Assembly: GCF_008520265.1 (NCBI RefSeq)
Contig: NZ_VIQM01000076.1
Span: 1 to 64,000 of the forward strand
Origin: Sphingobacterium cavernae
GTDB lineage: Bacteria > Bacteroidota > Bacteroidia > Sphingobacteriales > Sphingobacteriaceae
Direction: 5' to 3'
DNA: 64,000 nt
This document shows positions 7,828-17,067 of this stretch, piece by piece. Position 1 is the first letter of the stretch. Each line of letters begins with the position of its first letter. Made by a program: the position numbers and the translations under genes. Below the pieces are notes generated by a model. The model searched no databases and was not told the origin of the DNA. It saw only the letters and a program-made list of their open reading frames with translations.

Positions 7828-9174
7828 TTAATCTAATGAAGGAATTGAAATCCCTTTTATTTTACGGTACAAATCAACAGCGTAGACATCTGTCATACCA
7901 GATACAAAATCCAATACAGCCCGTATTTTAGAATATGCATCTTCTTTATCAGTATGAAATTGTTCTGGAATCATAGCCACCAATTTTTTATCAAACATAG
8001 TTTTATTGGTCTTTAAATATGCCGGTATAAACTCCTCCAATAACGCATTCATGACTTTATAACCTGCTATTTCGATTTGTACAACTGTAGGTGCATTGTA
8101 AATACGTGCTACTGAAACCTTCTCAATCTTTTTCATTTGTTGCACAATATTCGTATCTAAAGCATCAACTAGAGAACTTTGAAAAGTACCAGACAAAAAT
8201 TTCTCTTGGTTTTTGACGAACACTGAAGCACAGCCGTGTATTAACGTATTTATCGCTTTTGCGCGCAATAATTCTACACGAGAACCTGGATCGCCTAGAC
8301 TGTCCAAACGAGATTTTAGACTTTCGCCACCACATAATGGTAACAACAAATCTTCCACCTCCTGATAAGATAGTATTTTAAGGTGATGGGCATCTTCCAA
8401 GTCAATGATATTATAACATATATCATCTGCTGCTTCTACCAAATACACCAATGGGTGGCGTAAATAGCCGTTTGCATTCGTAGGATCCTTCTCTAACCCC
8501 AATTCAACAGCTATTTTTTCGAATGAAGATCTTTCACATTCAAAAAAACCATATTTCTTGCGGTGGTGATTACCTTTTACATGACCATCAATTGCAGCAC
8601 ACGGATATTTAACAATAGAAGCTAATGTTGCATAGGTCAAAGCAAAACCTTTAGGATCTTTGCCATTGAAAGCATGCGTCAAAATACGAAGCGCATTGGC
8701 GTTACCTTCGAAGTGTGTCAAATCTGACCATTGCTTTGGTGAAACTTGTTCTTGGTATTTATTACCTGCTCCCTCCGTAAAATAAGAAGAGATTGCAGCC
8801 TCACCAGAATGACCAAATGCTGGATTTCCTAGATCGTGTGATAAACATGCAGCCGAAATGATATTCCCAACTTCTTGCAAATAAGGCACCTCCTCGTCGA
8901 TATTAGGATTCTCCTGTTTCATCAAATTATAAAACAATCTACCCAACGAGCGACCAACAGAAGCTACTTCCAAACTATGCGTTAATCTATTGTGAACGAA
9001 AACAGCTCCTGGCAATGGAAAAACTTGTGTTTTATTTTGTAAACGACGAAATGGTGAGGAGAAAATCAAGCGATCATAATCGCGTTGAAATTCTGACCTT
9101 GCGTCAAATTGTTCGTATGGTACACGTTCTTCATAACCCCACCGTTTGGCAGATATAAGTTGTTTCCAGTTCAT
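7828..9174 (-). CDS. dgt: dGTP triphosphohydrolase (HD family)
   Basis: A 448-residue deoxynucleoside triphosphate triphosphohydrolase. The N-terminal segment FSSPFRRLQNKTQVF is the dGTPase signature; the metal-binding HD motif is spread over NRLTHSLEVA (first His) and LSHDLGNPAFGHSGE (HD pair). It hydrolyses dGTP to deoxyguanosine and tripolyphosphate and so limits dNTP pools; some homologues are implicated in phage resistance by dNTP depletion, but this one looks like the housekeeping form. Length is typical. It stands alone between topB and a small membrane protein on the same strand. Confidence 0.93.
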   Translation of the reverse strand: MNWKQLISAKRWGYEERVPYEQFDARSEFQRDYDRLIFSSPFRRLQNKTQVFPLPGAVFVHNRLTHSLEVASVGRSLGRLFYNLMKQENPNIDEEVPYLQEVGNIISAACLSHDLGNPAFGHSGEAAISSYFTEGAGNKYQEQVSPKQWSDLTHFEGNANALRILTHAFNGKDPKGFALTYATLASIVKYPCAAIDGHVKGNHHRKKYGFFECERSSFEKIAVELGLEKDPTNANGYLRHPLVYLVEAADDICYNIIDLEDAHHLKILSYQEVEDLLLPLCGGESLKSRLDSLGDPGSRVELLRAKAINTLIHGCASVFVKNQEKFLSGTFQSSLVDALDTNIVQQMKKIEKVSVARIYNAPTVVQIEIAGYKVMNALLEEFIPAYLKTNKTMFDKKLVAMIPEQFHTDKEDAYSKIRAVLDFVSGMTDVYAVDLYRKIKGISIPSLD

Positions 9175-9233
9175 TAAAATATCGGATTATACAAAGTACA
9201 AATATACGTTTTCTGACTTACAACGCGAGCGCG

Positions 9234-9704
9234 TTACTTAGGATTAGACTTCATAAATCCCATTAATAAGTTTACCAATCCTATTGGTTGAATCAAAAGT
9301 AATAACCAAAATAAGGATCGATAAATGGTTTCACGATCACTAATATCATGGTAATCACTACGTAAATCATGAACAGAATTATAGGACTGTGATTCTACAG
9401 CTTCCTGAAGAGAAAATGCGTTATTGTCCCAAAGGATTAACACAATAGTTAATATAAAATAAGAGATTACATGAAGATAAATCAGTCCTTCGCTGTATAA
9501 TATTGTACCAAAAAAATGATAGAAAATCCATAAACAAATACCAATCCCTGCGACAAGATAAAAAAGCCATTTGGCCTCTATTAAATTAGTTTCCCAACCT
9601 GCATTTAACACAAATTGATGTGTTTCATCAACAAAAATGAATGTATATACAAACAACAATATTGCTAGAACTGCAAACGCTAGGTAAACGAATCTATTCT
9701 CCAT
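9234..9704 (-). CDS. hypothetical membrane protein
   Basis: A 156-residue protein with about four membrane segments (about residues 5-26, 46-66, 75-95 and 128-150). The start is placed at the ATG MENRFVYLAF (9702-9704), because the 22 upstream in-frame residues are basic and would precede the first membrane segment without purpose. A polar stretch rich in Ser, Asp and His (about 100-125) separates the last two segments. I do not recognise the family. It is divergent from galM with 87 bp between the two starts. Confidence 0.65.
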   Translation of the reverse strand: MENRFVYLAFAVLAILLFVYTFIFVDETHQFVLNAGWETNLIEAKWLFYLVAGIGICLWIFYHFFGTILYSEGLIYLHVISYFILTIVLILWDNNAFSLQEAVESQSYNSVHDLRSDYHDISDRETIYRSLFWLLLLIQPIGLVNLLMGFMKSNPK

Positions 9705-9791
9705 AAGCTTAAATATAATACAAATATTCCTTTTCTTCACCTTGTCAACGTTTTTTATTATTTTTAGCAAAATCTATAAACTTCAAATCTA

Positions 9792-10853
9792 ATGAGCACA
9801 CGCTATACGATACCCGATACAGAAAAATTTGAGGGCAGCCTCAATGGAAAAAACACCCATCTATTTACGTTAAAAAATAGAGCTGGAATGCAAATTGCAT
9901 TAACAGATTATGGTGCGAGATTGGTGAGTGCTTTAGTTCCTGATAGAAATGGGAGTCTAATAGATGTTGTCTTGGGATTCGATAGTATCGCAGGCTATTT
10001 GGATGCTAAAGAAATATACCATGGCGCTACAATCGGAAGATTTGCCAATCGTATTGGGAATGGAAAATTTGTGCTGGATGAGCAAGAATACACATTACCA
10101 CAAAACAATGGCTCAAATTGTCTGCATGGGGGTCCTGAAGGTTTTCACACAAAGGTGTGGGATAGACAAGTGAATTTTCGAAAAAAGGTAACCTTTTATT
10201 ATGTTTCACCAGATGGAGAAGCTGGATTTCCAGGCGAAGCTAAAATTACAGTTTCCTACGAATTGACTGATGACAATGAGATCCTCATTAATTTTAGAGC
10301 TACCTCTGACAAACGTACAATAGTCAATTTGACAAATCACGCTTATTTCAACCTCAATGGTGAAGGCAACGGTGATATTTTAAATCATTTTGTTCAAATA
10401 AATTCCAACAAGTTCATCGAAATCAATCAAAGTCAATTGCCTACAGGAAATTTAAAAAGTGTGGTTGACACTCCTTTTGATCTAAGAGAGCAAACTCGAA
10501 TTGCCGATAAAATAGGTGCAGAAGACCAGCAATTACATTTTGCGAAAGGTTTCGATCATAGTTACGCAAACGAAAATGCCTTTAGTCAAGTCGCGGCATC
10601 AGCTTATAGTGCGGAATCGGGAATCAGCTTAGAACTATACACAGATTATCCCACAGTACATCTGTACTCAGGAAATTACCTTTCGGATGATATTGGCAAA
10701 ACAGGAAAAAAATATTTACAAAATGGAGGATTTTGTTTTGAAGCACAACATCATTTAGATTGTCCAAATCAATCAAACTTTCCTCAATTTATCCTCGAAC
10801 CCGGAGAAGAATACAACTTTAATATGAAATACAAATTTTGCATTCGAAAATAA
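9792..10853 (+). CDS. galM: aldose 1-epimerase (mutarotase)
   Basis: A 353-residue aldose 1-epimerase. Family motifs in order: GATIGRFANRIGNGKF (about 77-92), catalytic His in NLTNHAYFNLNG (about 180), and the catalytic Glu near the C-terminus in ILEPGEEY. CLHGGPEGFH carries the first substrate-binding His. The enzyme interconverts the alpha and beta anomers of glucose or galactose. Most bacterial family members of this length are cytoplasmic and no signal peptide is seen. A monocistronic gene here; no other Leloir-pathway genes are next to it. Confidence 0.93.
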   Translation: MSTRYTIPDTEKFEGSLNGKNTHLFTLKNRAGMQIALTDYGARLVSALVPDRNGSLIDVVLGFDSIAGYLDAKEIYHGATIGRFANRIGNGKFVLDEQEYTLPQNNGSNCLHGGPEGFHTKVWDRQVNFRKKVTFYYVSPDGEAGFPGEAKITVSYELTDDNEILINFRATSDKRTIVNLTNHAYFNLNGEGNGDILNHFVQINSNKFIEINQSQLPTGNLKSVVDTPFDLREQTRIADKIGAEDQQLHFAKGFDHSYANENAFSQVAASAYSAESGISLELYTDYPTVHLYSGNYLSDDIGKTGKKYLQNGGFCFEAQHHLDCPNQSNFPQFILEPGEEYNFNMKYKFCIRK

Positions 10854-11004
10854 AAATTATTGATATATCTACCATAAACAGAAAAATTTACATTTAAAAA
10901 TTACTTTTACAATAAATTACCTACGTATAACGTAAATTTATTTTTGAATACATAGAATTAATATTGAATATTATCTTCTGTGTGTTTCATTGGTTTTTAA
11001 ATAA

Positions 11005-11012
11005 TAATTTTG
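11005..11012 (+). promoter_or_regulatory. possible -7 promoter element of the TlpA gene
   Basis: TAATTTTG matches the Bacteroidota -7 consensus TAnnTTTG and lies 19 nt before the ATG at 11032. A good TTG at the right distance upstream is not present, so this is weak. Confidence 0.3.
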
Positions 11013-11031
11013 TTTAACATACAAATCTATT

Positions 11032-12498
11032 ATGAAAAAGTCCATACTATCTTTAGCAATATTAGGTGCATGCGTGTCCGTACAGACTGCGAATGCACAA
11101 TTAGCCAAAAAAAAGGGTATAACTTTAGATGAAATTTCTAAAGAACTAAATTCACTAGCTCAAAAAGGCGATGATGATTCTAAAAATCAAATGCTCGTGG
11201 AAGCCAAATATCTGGTGGAAAGCAAAAATGAAAACTTTGTCAACTTTGGATCGCGTATTTATGCATTTTTAGAGAAAAATGATGAAGTCGAAAAAATTGA
11301 TAAATCACTTCTTAAAAGATTTCCCAAAGGTTTGAAGGCAAGATCGCAAGCCTTTGAAAGTGTATTTAATGCTGAAAACATTACCGCTTCAGAAGCAGAG
11401 AAAAACTACAATGCGTTTCTGAAAAAATACCCTTCGAGCAATTTTGAAGAAAAAGATAGAGGATTATATGGAAATGCTGAATCAAAATTAGCAGGATTAT
11501 ATTTCAAAGAAAATAACCTAGCAAAAGCAAATGAATACGTAAGTAAAATCAAAAACAGCGCAAATTTCATTCAAAGTGCATATGGATTAACAAACGAACT
11601 TGCAAAAAATAAAGACTATGCCAATGCATTACCGATTCTAGAAGAAGCTATCGATAAAGCGAAAGAAGATAAAACTGTAGGTGCAAATTACTTGCCAGTA
11701 CTAAATTCTTCGTACGCAAAAGCGTTATATGAAACTGGAAATTATGAAAAAGCTATTGCAAGTATTGAAGAGCAACTGAAATCAAACAGAAACGCTGCAT
11801 CTAATACGACTTTAAACTTGAGTTTAGCAAATTCTTACGCAAAAGTTGGTAAAGAATTAGACGCATTTTTATTACTTGAAAAGTTTGTTCAGAAAAATGG
11901 CAAGAGCAAAGATTCAGAAGAGTTATTAAAATCTTTGTATGCTAAATTGAACAACGGCAAAAGTGATTTCAACGTATATTCTGCGAAATTAGATTCTGAA
12001 ATCAAAGAAGCTAACTTAGCAAAATACAAAGCTGAAATGATCAAAAAAGAGGCTCCAGCATTTTCTTTGGTCAATAGAGAAGGTAAAACAGTGTCTTTGG
12101 CAGATCTTAAAGGAAAAGTTGTGGTATTGGATTTTTGGGCAACATGGTGTGGTCCTTGTATCAATTCTTTTCCTGGTATGCAAGCAGCTGTTAACAAATA
12201 CAAAGACGACAAAGAAGTTGAGTTTTTATTTATTGACACGTGGCAACGCGAAGAAAACTACAAAGAGCTTGTTGAACAATTCATCACGAAGAATAATTAC
12301 ACGTTCCACGTTTTATTTGATGAAATGAAAGATAGAGAAAAAGCAACGACTACAGCATACGGCGTTAAAGGTATTCCACACAAAGTTGTAATTGACAAAG
12401 AAGGATTTATCCGTTTTGAGTCCTCAGGTAGTGGATCGGATATCGATAAAATCGTCAGCGAAATGGAAACAAAAATAGAATTAGCGCGTAAAGGCTAA
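11032..12498 (+). CDS. TlpA-family thioredoxin-like protein with N-terminal helical-repeat region
   Basis: A 488-residue exported protein. Residues 1-22 form a signal peptide (cleavage about TANA/Q). Residues about 30-330 are lysine- and glutamate-rich and helical with TPR-like repeats (SSYAKALYETGNYEKAIASI near 230). A thioredoxin-fold redoxin domain occupies about 340-480 with the redox motif WCGPC at residues 372-376 and the cis-proline segment KGIPHKVVID. It would reduce or isomerise disulfides in the periplasm, in the manner of the ResA/TlpA group. A monocistronic gene closed by a strong terminator. The partner protein is not evident. Confidence 0.88.
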   Translation: MKKSILSLAILGACVSVQTANAQLAKKKGITLDEISKELNSLAQKGDDDSKNQMLVEAKYLVESKNENFVNFGSRIYAFLEKNDEVEKIDKSLLKRFPKGLKARSQAFESVFNAENITASEAEKNYNAFLKKYPSSNFEEKDRGLYGNAESKLAGLYFKENNLAKANEYVSKIKNSANFIQSAYGLTNELAKNKDYANALPILEEAIDKAKEDKTVGANYLPVLNSSYAKALYETGNYEKAIASIEEQLKSNRNAASNTTLNLSLANSYAKVGKELDAFLLLEKFVQKNGKSKDSEELLKSLYAKLNNGKSDFNVYSAKLDSEIKEANLAKYKAEMIKKEAPAFSLVNREGKTVSLADLKGKVVVLDFWATWCGPCINSFPGMQAAVNKYKDDKEVEFLFIDTWQREENYKELVEQFITKNNYTFHVLFDEMKDREKATTTAYGVKGIPHKVVIDKEGFIRFESSGSGSDIDKIVSEMETKIELARKG

Positions 12499-12503
12499 TA
12501 CAT

Positions 12504-12537
12504 AAAATGGGACAATGCAAGTTGTCCCATTTTTGTT
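12504..12537. terminator. intrinsic terminator after the TlpA gene
   Basis: AAAATGGGACAA (12504-12515) pairs with TTGTCCCATTTT (12522-12533), a perfect 12-bp stem with A's before and T's after, so it can work for the TlpA gene and for the convergent lipoprotein gene. Confidence 0.85.
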
Positions 12538-12556
12538 TTTAGCTATGAATCAAAAA

Positions 12557-13012
12557 TTATAGATCAATTCTGATAAATTTTCCGTCTTTGTCAAATACCA
12601 AATCGACATCATTAGTCAGTTCAATATCAAATCCATTCACTTCTCTTTCAATTCCATTAATGCCTACTGAAGCATAATTCGCCGTCACATAATCGACAAT
12701 TGCAGGTAATATAAACGAAGTGTTAGGCAACGCGTCACGATCACTTCTCATTTCTACATCTTGCCACAACCCTGTATTGTCAAATTTGATATCTACACCA
12801 TTATCCAATTTTACCTCGTATTCAAAATTTGAAATCCCTTCTTTATCTTTTATTGTAGAAATAATTTTTGCCGAACCAAAATATTCCGATACGAAAGATT
12901 TCGAAGTTGTTGGTAATTCCTCATTTGGAATTAATACTTCATCCTTATCACAAGATGTCATCGTAAACGCTACAGCTACGGCTAAAATCGCTTTTGAAAA
13001 TAAATTTTTCAT
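12557..13012 (-). CDS. PepSY-like (DUF2874-type) lipoprotein
   Basis: A 151-residue lipoprotein: signal peptide with lipobox TMTSC (Cys at about residue 21), then two repeats of the PepSY-like fold. Each repeat ends with a strand pattern of the type YEVKLDNGVDIKFDNTGLW and FDIELTNDVDLVFDKDGKF. It is a paralogue of the protein encoded 41 bp upstream. Such small periplasmic proteins are usually coded beside a sensor kinase and are thought to bind or inhibit periplasmic partners; direct function is unknown. Probably co-transcribed with the upstream PepSY-like gene from the operator-bearing promoter at about 13540. Confidence 0.82.
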   Translation of the reverse strand: MKNLFSKAILAVAVAFTMTSCDKDEVLIPNEELPTTSKSFVSEYFGSAKIISTIKDKEGISNFEYEVKLDNGVDIKFDNTGLWQDVEMRSDRDALPNTSFILPAIVDYVTANYASVGINGIEREVNGFDIELTNDVDLVFDKDGKFIRIDL

Positions 13013-13053
13013 AGTTTATATATATTTATATTATGTGTGTTTTAATTAATATA

Positions 13054-13497
13054 TTAATCGTCGATACGTAAAAATTTGCCTTTGCTATTGAAAACTAAGT
13101 CCAATCCATTTGACAATTCAATTTCATATTTGGATGAACTTCTAGAAAGTTTCACAATATTATTCTTTGGAAAACTCTTTTCTACATATTCTTTTATAGC
13201 TTGAGGGATCAACGAAAGCGGAATACTTTTGCGCTTCATATCGATTTCTTTCCATTCGCCATTTTTATCAAATTCAAATTCCGAGCCATCATTCATCTTC
13301 ACTTCGTAAGATTTTTTAGAAAAGAGTTCGTCTTCCAATTTAACATACGCGACCGAAAGTTTTGAACTATATGTCTTGATAAAATTTTGGGCTTGCTTTG
13401 GCAACTGACCTAGATCAATTAATTTATCCTGTGCATTTGCTCCCATGCTTGTTGTCAATAAAGCTACTACTGCTAACGTTTTAAATATTGTTTTCAT
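13054..13497 (-). CDS. PepSY-like (DUF2874-type) periplasmic protein
   Basis: A 147-residue protein with a cleavable signal peptide (GANAQ, cleavage about residue 22) and two PepSY-like repeats (SYEVKMNDGSEFEFDKNG; YEIELSNGLDLVFNSKG). It is the paralogue of the lipoprotein downstream; the two differ in that this one lacks a lipobox Cys and so is soluble in the periplasm. It lies 81 bp downstream of the histidine kinase gene on the same strand, and that gap holds a direct-repeat site matching the one before the response regulator gene. It is therefore the likely output gene of this two-component system. Confidence 0.85.
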   Translation of the reverse strand: MKTIFKTLAVVALLTTSMGANAQDKLIDLGQLPKQAQNFIKTYSSKLSVAYVKLEDELFSKKSYEVKMNDGSEFEFDKNGEWKEIDMKRKSIPLSLIPQAIKEYVEKSFPKNNIVKLSRSSSKYEIELSNGLDLVFNSKGKFLRIDD

Positions 13498-13537
13498 CTT
13501 TTAATCTTTATTCTATACTACAAAAATCAAAAGTGAG

Positions 13538-13555
13538 TTGGGAAAGAATTGGGAA
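13538..13555. promoter_or_regulatory. OmpR-type direct-repeat site upstream of PepSY-like genes
   Basis: On the + strand TTGGGAA (13538-13544), 4 nt, TTGGGAA (13549-13555): two identical heptamers 11 bp apart centre to centre, the spacing used by tandem OmpR/PhoB-family monomers. The same arrangement occurs upstream of the response regulator gene (15559-15576), with AAGAATTGGGAATA shared between sites. It is 41-58 bp upstream of the PepSY-like start. Binding by the adjacent response regulator is inferred. Confidence 0.6.
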
Positions 13556-13578
13556 TAAGTGTTTGAGATCAAAAAAAA

Positions 13579-14862
13579 TTAAACTTTTTTAATTTCAAAT
13601 ACTTGCATATTATCCTGATAGCTGTACTGAATATGTAAGAAAGGATATTTTTCCAAAATGGTCTGTACAATAGACAAACCTAAGCCATTGGAATTGTGGT
13701 CTTGATTTCCTTTATAAAAACGTTCGAAAATATATGCAGGATTCAGTGCCTTGTCTTGACTTGTGTTAGAAATGATTGCAGCATCTGATTGAAGTCGAAC
13801 TCTTAATTCACCTGCAGGTAAATTGTATTTTATGGCATTGCTAATTAAATTTGAAAACAAAATTTGCATTAAATCTGGGTTAGCTAAGACTTCAAAATTA
13901 CCATCCTGTTGAAAATCTAATCTGATATCCTTATAAGCTATCAAATCCTTGTAATCATTCAACAGATCAGCGATAACTGCATTTATAGTGACGCTTTCAT
14001 TTCCCGCATACTGCTGATTATTGATGCGTGAAATCGTTAATAAGCTTTTATTAAGACTTACCATGCGCTGCAGCGAACGCTTAGCCTCCACGATACGAAC
14101 CGTATCCTCTTCATTCAAACTCGAATTTTCTAACAGCAATTCCAGCTTGTTAATACTTACTGCCAAAGGTGTTTGCAATTCGTGAGCAGCATTTTCCAAA
14201 AAGCGTTTTTGACTGTCAAAGACTTTCTCATTCTGATCAATCATTTGCGAAATATGATTATTCAAATCATTAAACTCCAAAACAGGCGATTCCACTGAGA
14301 CAAAACTATTGGCTTTGCCAAATCGATATTTAGAAAGATTTTTTAAAATTTGCTTGAAAGGTTGCCAAGCACGTCCCAATATATAATGATTAATCACCAA
14401 AATACTGAGCACAATTACCACATACAATACCAACAAAGAAATAGCGAGATTGAGCAAAAAATCATCTTCTTCAACGGTAGAAGTACGAATTTCCAATTGA
14501 TAAGGCTTTCCGCTAGGATCATAAAATCCTGTTCGTAAAATTCGGTAAGGCTCCTCTTCCTCATCGTAAGGCATATAGATAAATTCCTTAGAAAAAGCAT
14601 TTTGATCAACTTTCTCTTCTAAATTCTTTACTTCCCTTATCACGAATTGGTTAATCCCAAATTCTTTGGACTCAGCAATTAATTTGGGATTATTATAAGC
14701 TTCACGTATAATGAGAATTTTCTGATTCTTCAGACCGTCATCAATATTATCATAAACCTCGTCCATTATAACGGCGTAAAATAGCGCCGCCCAAATCGCC
14801 ATAACCACCAGAATAGCAAAGCTTACAAAACGATTGGTGTAATTTTTTACTGAAATAGCCAT
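13579..14862 (-). CDS. sensor histidine kinase
   Basis: A 427-residue membrane histidine kinase. TM1 lies at about residues 11-33 and TM2 at about 133-158, flanking a periplasmic sensor domain of about 100 residues. The dimerisation helix carries the phosphoacceptor motif AAHELQTPLAVS; the N box is SNLISNAIKYN and the G box is SNGLGLSIVQ. The ATG directly abuts the stop of the response regulator gene (no gap), so the two are translated in step. Kinases with this layout in Bacteroidota pair with PepSY-like proteins, as here. Signal unknown. Confidence 0.92.
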   Translation of the reverse strand: MAISVKNYTNRFVSFAILVVMAIWAALFYAVIMDEVYDNIDDGLKNQKILIIREAYNNPKLIAESKEFGINQFVIREVKNLEEKVDQNAFSKEFIYMPYDEEEEPYRILRTGFYDPSGKPYQLEIRTSTVEEDDFLLNLAISLLVLYVVIVLSILVINHYILGRAWQPFKQILKNLSKYRFGKANSFVSVESPVLEFNDLNNHISQMIDQNEKVFDSQKRFLENAAHELQTPLAVSINKLELLLENSSLNEEDTVRIVEAKRSLQRMVSLNKSLLTISRINNQQYAGNESVTINAVIADLLNDYKDLIAYKDIRLDFQQDGNFEVLANPDLMQILFSNLISNAIKYNLPAGELRVRLQSDAAIISNTSQDKALNPAYIFERFYKGNQDHNSNGLGLSIVQTILEKYPFLHIQYSYQDNMQVFEIKKV

Positions 14863-15534
14863 TTATATCAATTTATAACCTACACCATACACCGCTTGCA
14901 AATCACAATCCGCCCCTGCGGTTTTCAATTTCTTACGAAGATTCTTAATCTGCGAATAGATAAAATCCAAATTGTTTGCCTGATCCGCATGATCTCCCCA
15001 AACCGTTTCCGCGAGCGTAGATTTTTCCTGTAATTTATTTGGGCGAAGCATGAAATAGTAAAACAAATCATACTCCTTGCGATTCAAAACCAAAGGATTT
15101 CCATCAATTTTGACTTCACGTAATTCAGGATTAAGACTTACATTTTTGTAGTGCAAAAGCTGTTCGCCATCTTGTGCATTACGACGAATAATAGATTTCA
15201 GACGCGCTAATAATTCCGCAAAATGAAAAGGCTTAGCCAAATAATCATCTGCACCAATTTCCAACCCAGCAACTTTATCTTCTACGGAATCTTTTGCTGA
15301 AAGTATCAATACGGGACTTTTGATTTGATTATTGCGCATTTCCTTTAGTACATCCATACCCGACCCTCCAGGAAGCATAATATCCAAGAGCACACAATCG
15401 TAAGGATAGTTCATGACTTTGTCCACAGCCTCCATGTAGGTCGATGCTGTCTCCACCAAAAACTTTTCTGCAATTAAAAAATCGCGTATTCCTGCTTGTA
15501 ATGCCAGCTCATCTTCGACAATAAGTACTTTCAT
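14863..15534 (-). CDS. OmpR-family response regulator
   Basis: A 223-residue two-component response regulator. The receiver domain (1-120) starts MKVLIVEDELALQ and has the phosphorylation site Asp51 in CVLLDIMLPGGSG and the conserved Lys in LAKPF. The C-terminal winged helix (about 130-223) has the OmpR-type pattern LVLNRKEYDLFYYFM and YGVGYKLI. Start at ATG 15532-15534; a 32-residue upstream extension is possible in frame but precedes the receiver fold without homology. Upstream is a direct-repeat site, suggesting autoregulation. Confidence 0.93.
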   Translation of the reverse strand: MKVLIVEDELALQAGIRDFLIAEKFLVETASTYMEAVDKVMNYPYDCVLLDIMLPGGSGMDVLKEMRNNQIKSPVLILSAKDSVEDKVAGLEIGADDYLAKPFHFAELLARLKSIIRRNAQDGEQLLHYKNVSLNPELREVKIDGNPLVLNRKEYDLFYYFMLRPNKLQEKSTLAETVWGDHADQANNLDFIYSQIKNLRKKLKTAGADCDLQAVYGVGYKLI

Positions 15535-15558
15535 AGTTGAACAATAATACCCTAAGAA

Positions 15559-15576
15559 TTGGGAATATTTTAGGAA
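15559..15576. promoter_or_regulatory. OmpR-type direct-repeat site upstream of the response regulator
   Basis: On the + strand TTGGGAA (15559-15565), 4 nt, TTAGGAA (15570-15576): heptamers 11 bp apart with one mismatch, matching the site before the PepSY-like genes. It lies 25-42 bp upstream of the regulator's ATG, consistent with autoregulation (inferred). Confidence 0.55.
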
Positions 15577-15602
15577 TAAGTTAGTGAAAATAACTCGGCA
15601 AT

Positions 15603-15627
15603 AAAAAAGGGATGTAATATCATCCCT
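15603..15627 (-). terminator. intrinsic terminator of mtaB
   Basis: On the minus strand AGGGATG pairs with CATCCCT around a 6-nt loop (stem 15608-15627) and runs into a T tract (15603-15607). It follows the mtaB stop by about 13 bp. Confidence 0.75.
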
Positions 15628-15639
15628 CAAATTTATATT

Positions 15640-16959
15640 TTAATGTTCCAATAACTCCGGCAACTCTTCTATATCCACATCGCCCGATTCGGAAATGGAA
15701 GTAAATCTCACTGGAACAATCTCATTGACCAACAATGGATCATAAGGTGTACGTACTTTCACATAATTCTTGGAGAATCCGTGCATAAAGCCATCTTTCT
15801 CATCCGATTCGAATAATACCTCTCCTATTGCACCCAAATTTTCTTCATAGAAAGCACGACGTTTTTTCTCCGAAAGGATATGTAACATTTTACTACGATC
15901 CGACCGTTGCGCGCCTGGTACAGCACCTTCCATTTGCGCAGCAATGGTATTCTCACGTTCTGAATACGTAAATACGTGCAAATATGAAATATCTAGATCG
16001 TTTAAGAAATTATACGTTTCGATAAAATCTTCGCGCGTCTCACCCGGGAAACCAACAATCACATCGACACCGATACAGGCGTTTGGCATCAACGATTTGA
16101 TTTTCGCAACACGCTCCCCGTACAATTCACGTTTGTAGCGACGACGCATTTGTGCCAATACTTTATTATTTCCTGATTGCAATGGCATATGAAAATGTGG
16201 AACAAAAAGTTTGGATTTCGCCACAAATTCGATAATCTCATTTGCCAATAAATTTGGTTCTATCGATGAAATACGAATACGGTCAATACCTTCGACTTCG
16301 TCCAAGGCTTTTACCAAATCCAAAAACTTGTCTTGGCGTTTGCCATCACGAATACCGTAGTCGCCAATATTTACACCTGTTAATACGATTTCTTTCACAC
16401 CCGAAGCAGCAATTTCTTCTGCTTGGCGCACGATATCTTCGATTTTTCCTGAACGACTTGCGCCACGTGCCAAAGGAATTGTACAGAATGTACATGAATA
16501 ATCACAACCGTCTTGCACTTTTAAGAAAGTACGTGTACGGTCACCAATCGAATAAGCCGTGACGAATTGATTCGTTTCGTCAATCGGTCCATTATGAACA
16601 ACAGCTTTCTCTTGTTTGGTCAAATCATTGATATGCTCAATAATATTGAATTTCTCCGCAGCACCCAATACCATATCCACACCTGGAATTTCTGCGATTT
16701 CTTGCGGTTTCAATTGCGCATAACAGCCTACAATTGTGATATACGCATTTGGCGAATACTTTAACGCTTCCTTCACTACCTTTCGACATTTCTTATCCGC
16801 ATTGTCCGTTACCGAACAAGTGTTGATTACATAAACATCTGCAGGCGAGTTGAATGGCGTGGTATCATAACCCGCATCCTTGAACTGACGTCCAATAGAT
16901 GAAGTCTCCGAAAAATTCAACTTACAACCCAGTGTATAGAAAGCTACTTTTTTATTCAT
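15640..16959 (-). CDS. mtaB: tRNA (t6A37-C2)-methylthiotransferase
   Basis: A 439-residue radical-SAM methylthiotransferase. The N-terminal MTTase domain starts KKVAFYTLGCKLNFSE with its three cluster cysteines (GCKLN; NTCSVTDNADKKC; GCYAQ); the radical-SAM motif CxxxCxxC is in CDYSCTFC; a TRAM-like domain follows from about residue 375. The YTLGCKLN opening distinguishes MtaB from MiaB and RimO. It converts t6A37 to ms2t6A37 in tRNAs decoding ANN codons. Start set at ATG 16957-16959; monocistronic with its own terminator. Confidence 0.92.
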   Translation of the reverse strand: MNKKVAFYTLGCKLNFSETSSIGRQFKDAGYDTTPFNSPADVYVINTCSVTDNADKKCRKVVKEALKYSPNAYITIVGCYAQLKPQEIAEIPGVDMVLGAAEKFNIIEHINDLTKQEKAVVHNGPIDETNQFVTAYSIGDRTRTFLKVQDGCDYSCTFCTIPLARGASRSGKIEDIVRQAEEIAASGVKEIVLTGVNIGDYGIRDGKRQDKFLDLVKALDEVEGIDRIRISSIEPNLLANEIIEFVAKSKLFVPHFHMPLQSGNNKVLAQMRRRYKRELYGERVAKIKSLMPNACIGVDVIVGFPGETREDFIETYNFLNDLDISYLHVFTYSERENTIAAQMEGAVPGAQRSDRSKMLHILSEKKRRAFYEENLGAIGEVLFESDEKDGFMHGFSKNYVKVRTPYDPLLVNEIVPVRFTSISESGDVDIEELPELLEH

Positions 16960-17067
16960 AATAAGTTGCAAAAATACGCTTTTTTTTAGACTTAGCTTTA
17001 TAGATATAAGATTTGAGATGCTAATGACATTTTATATCTTTATTTAAGATATATTAATTGAGCAATA

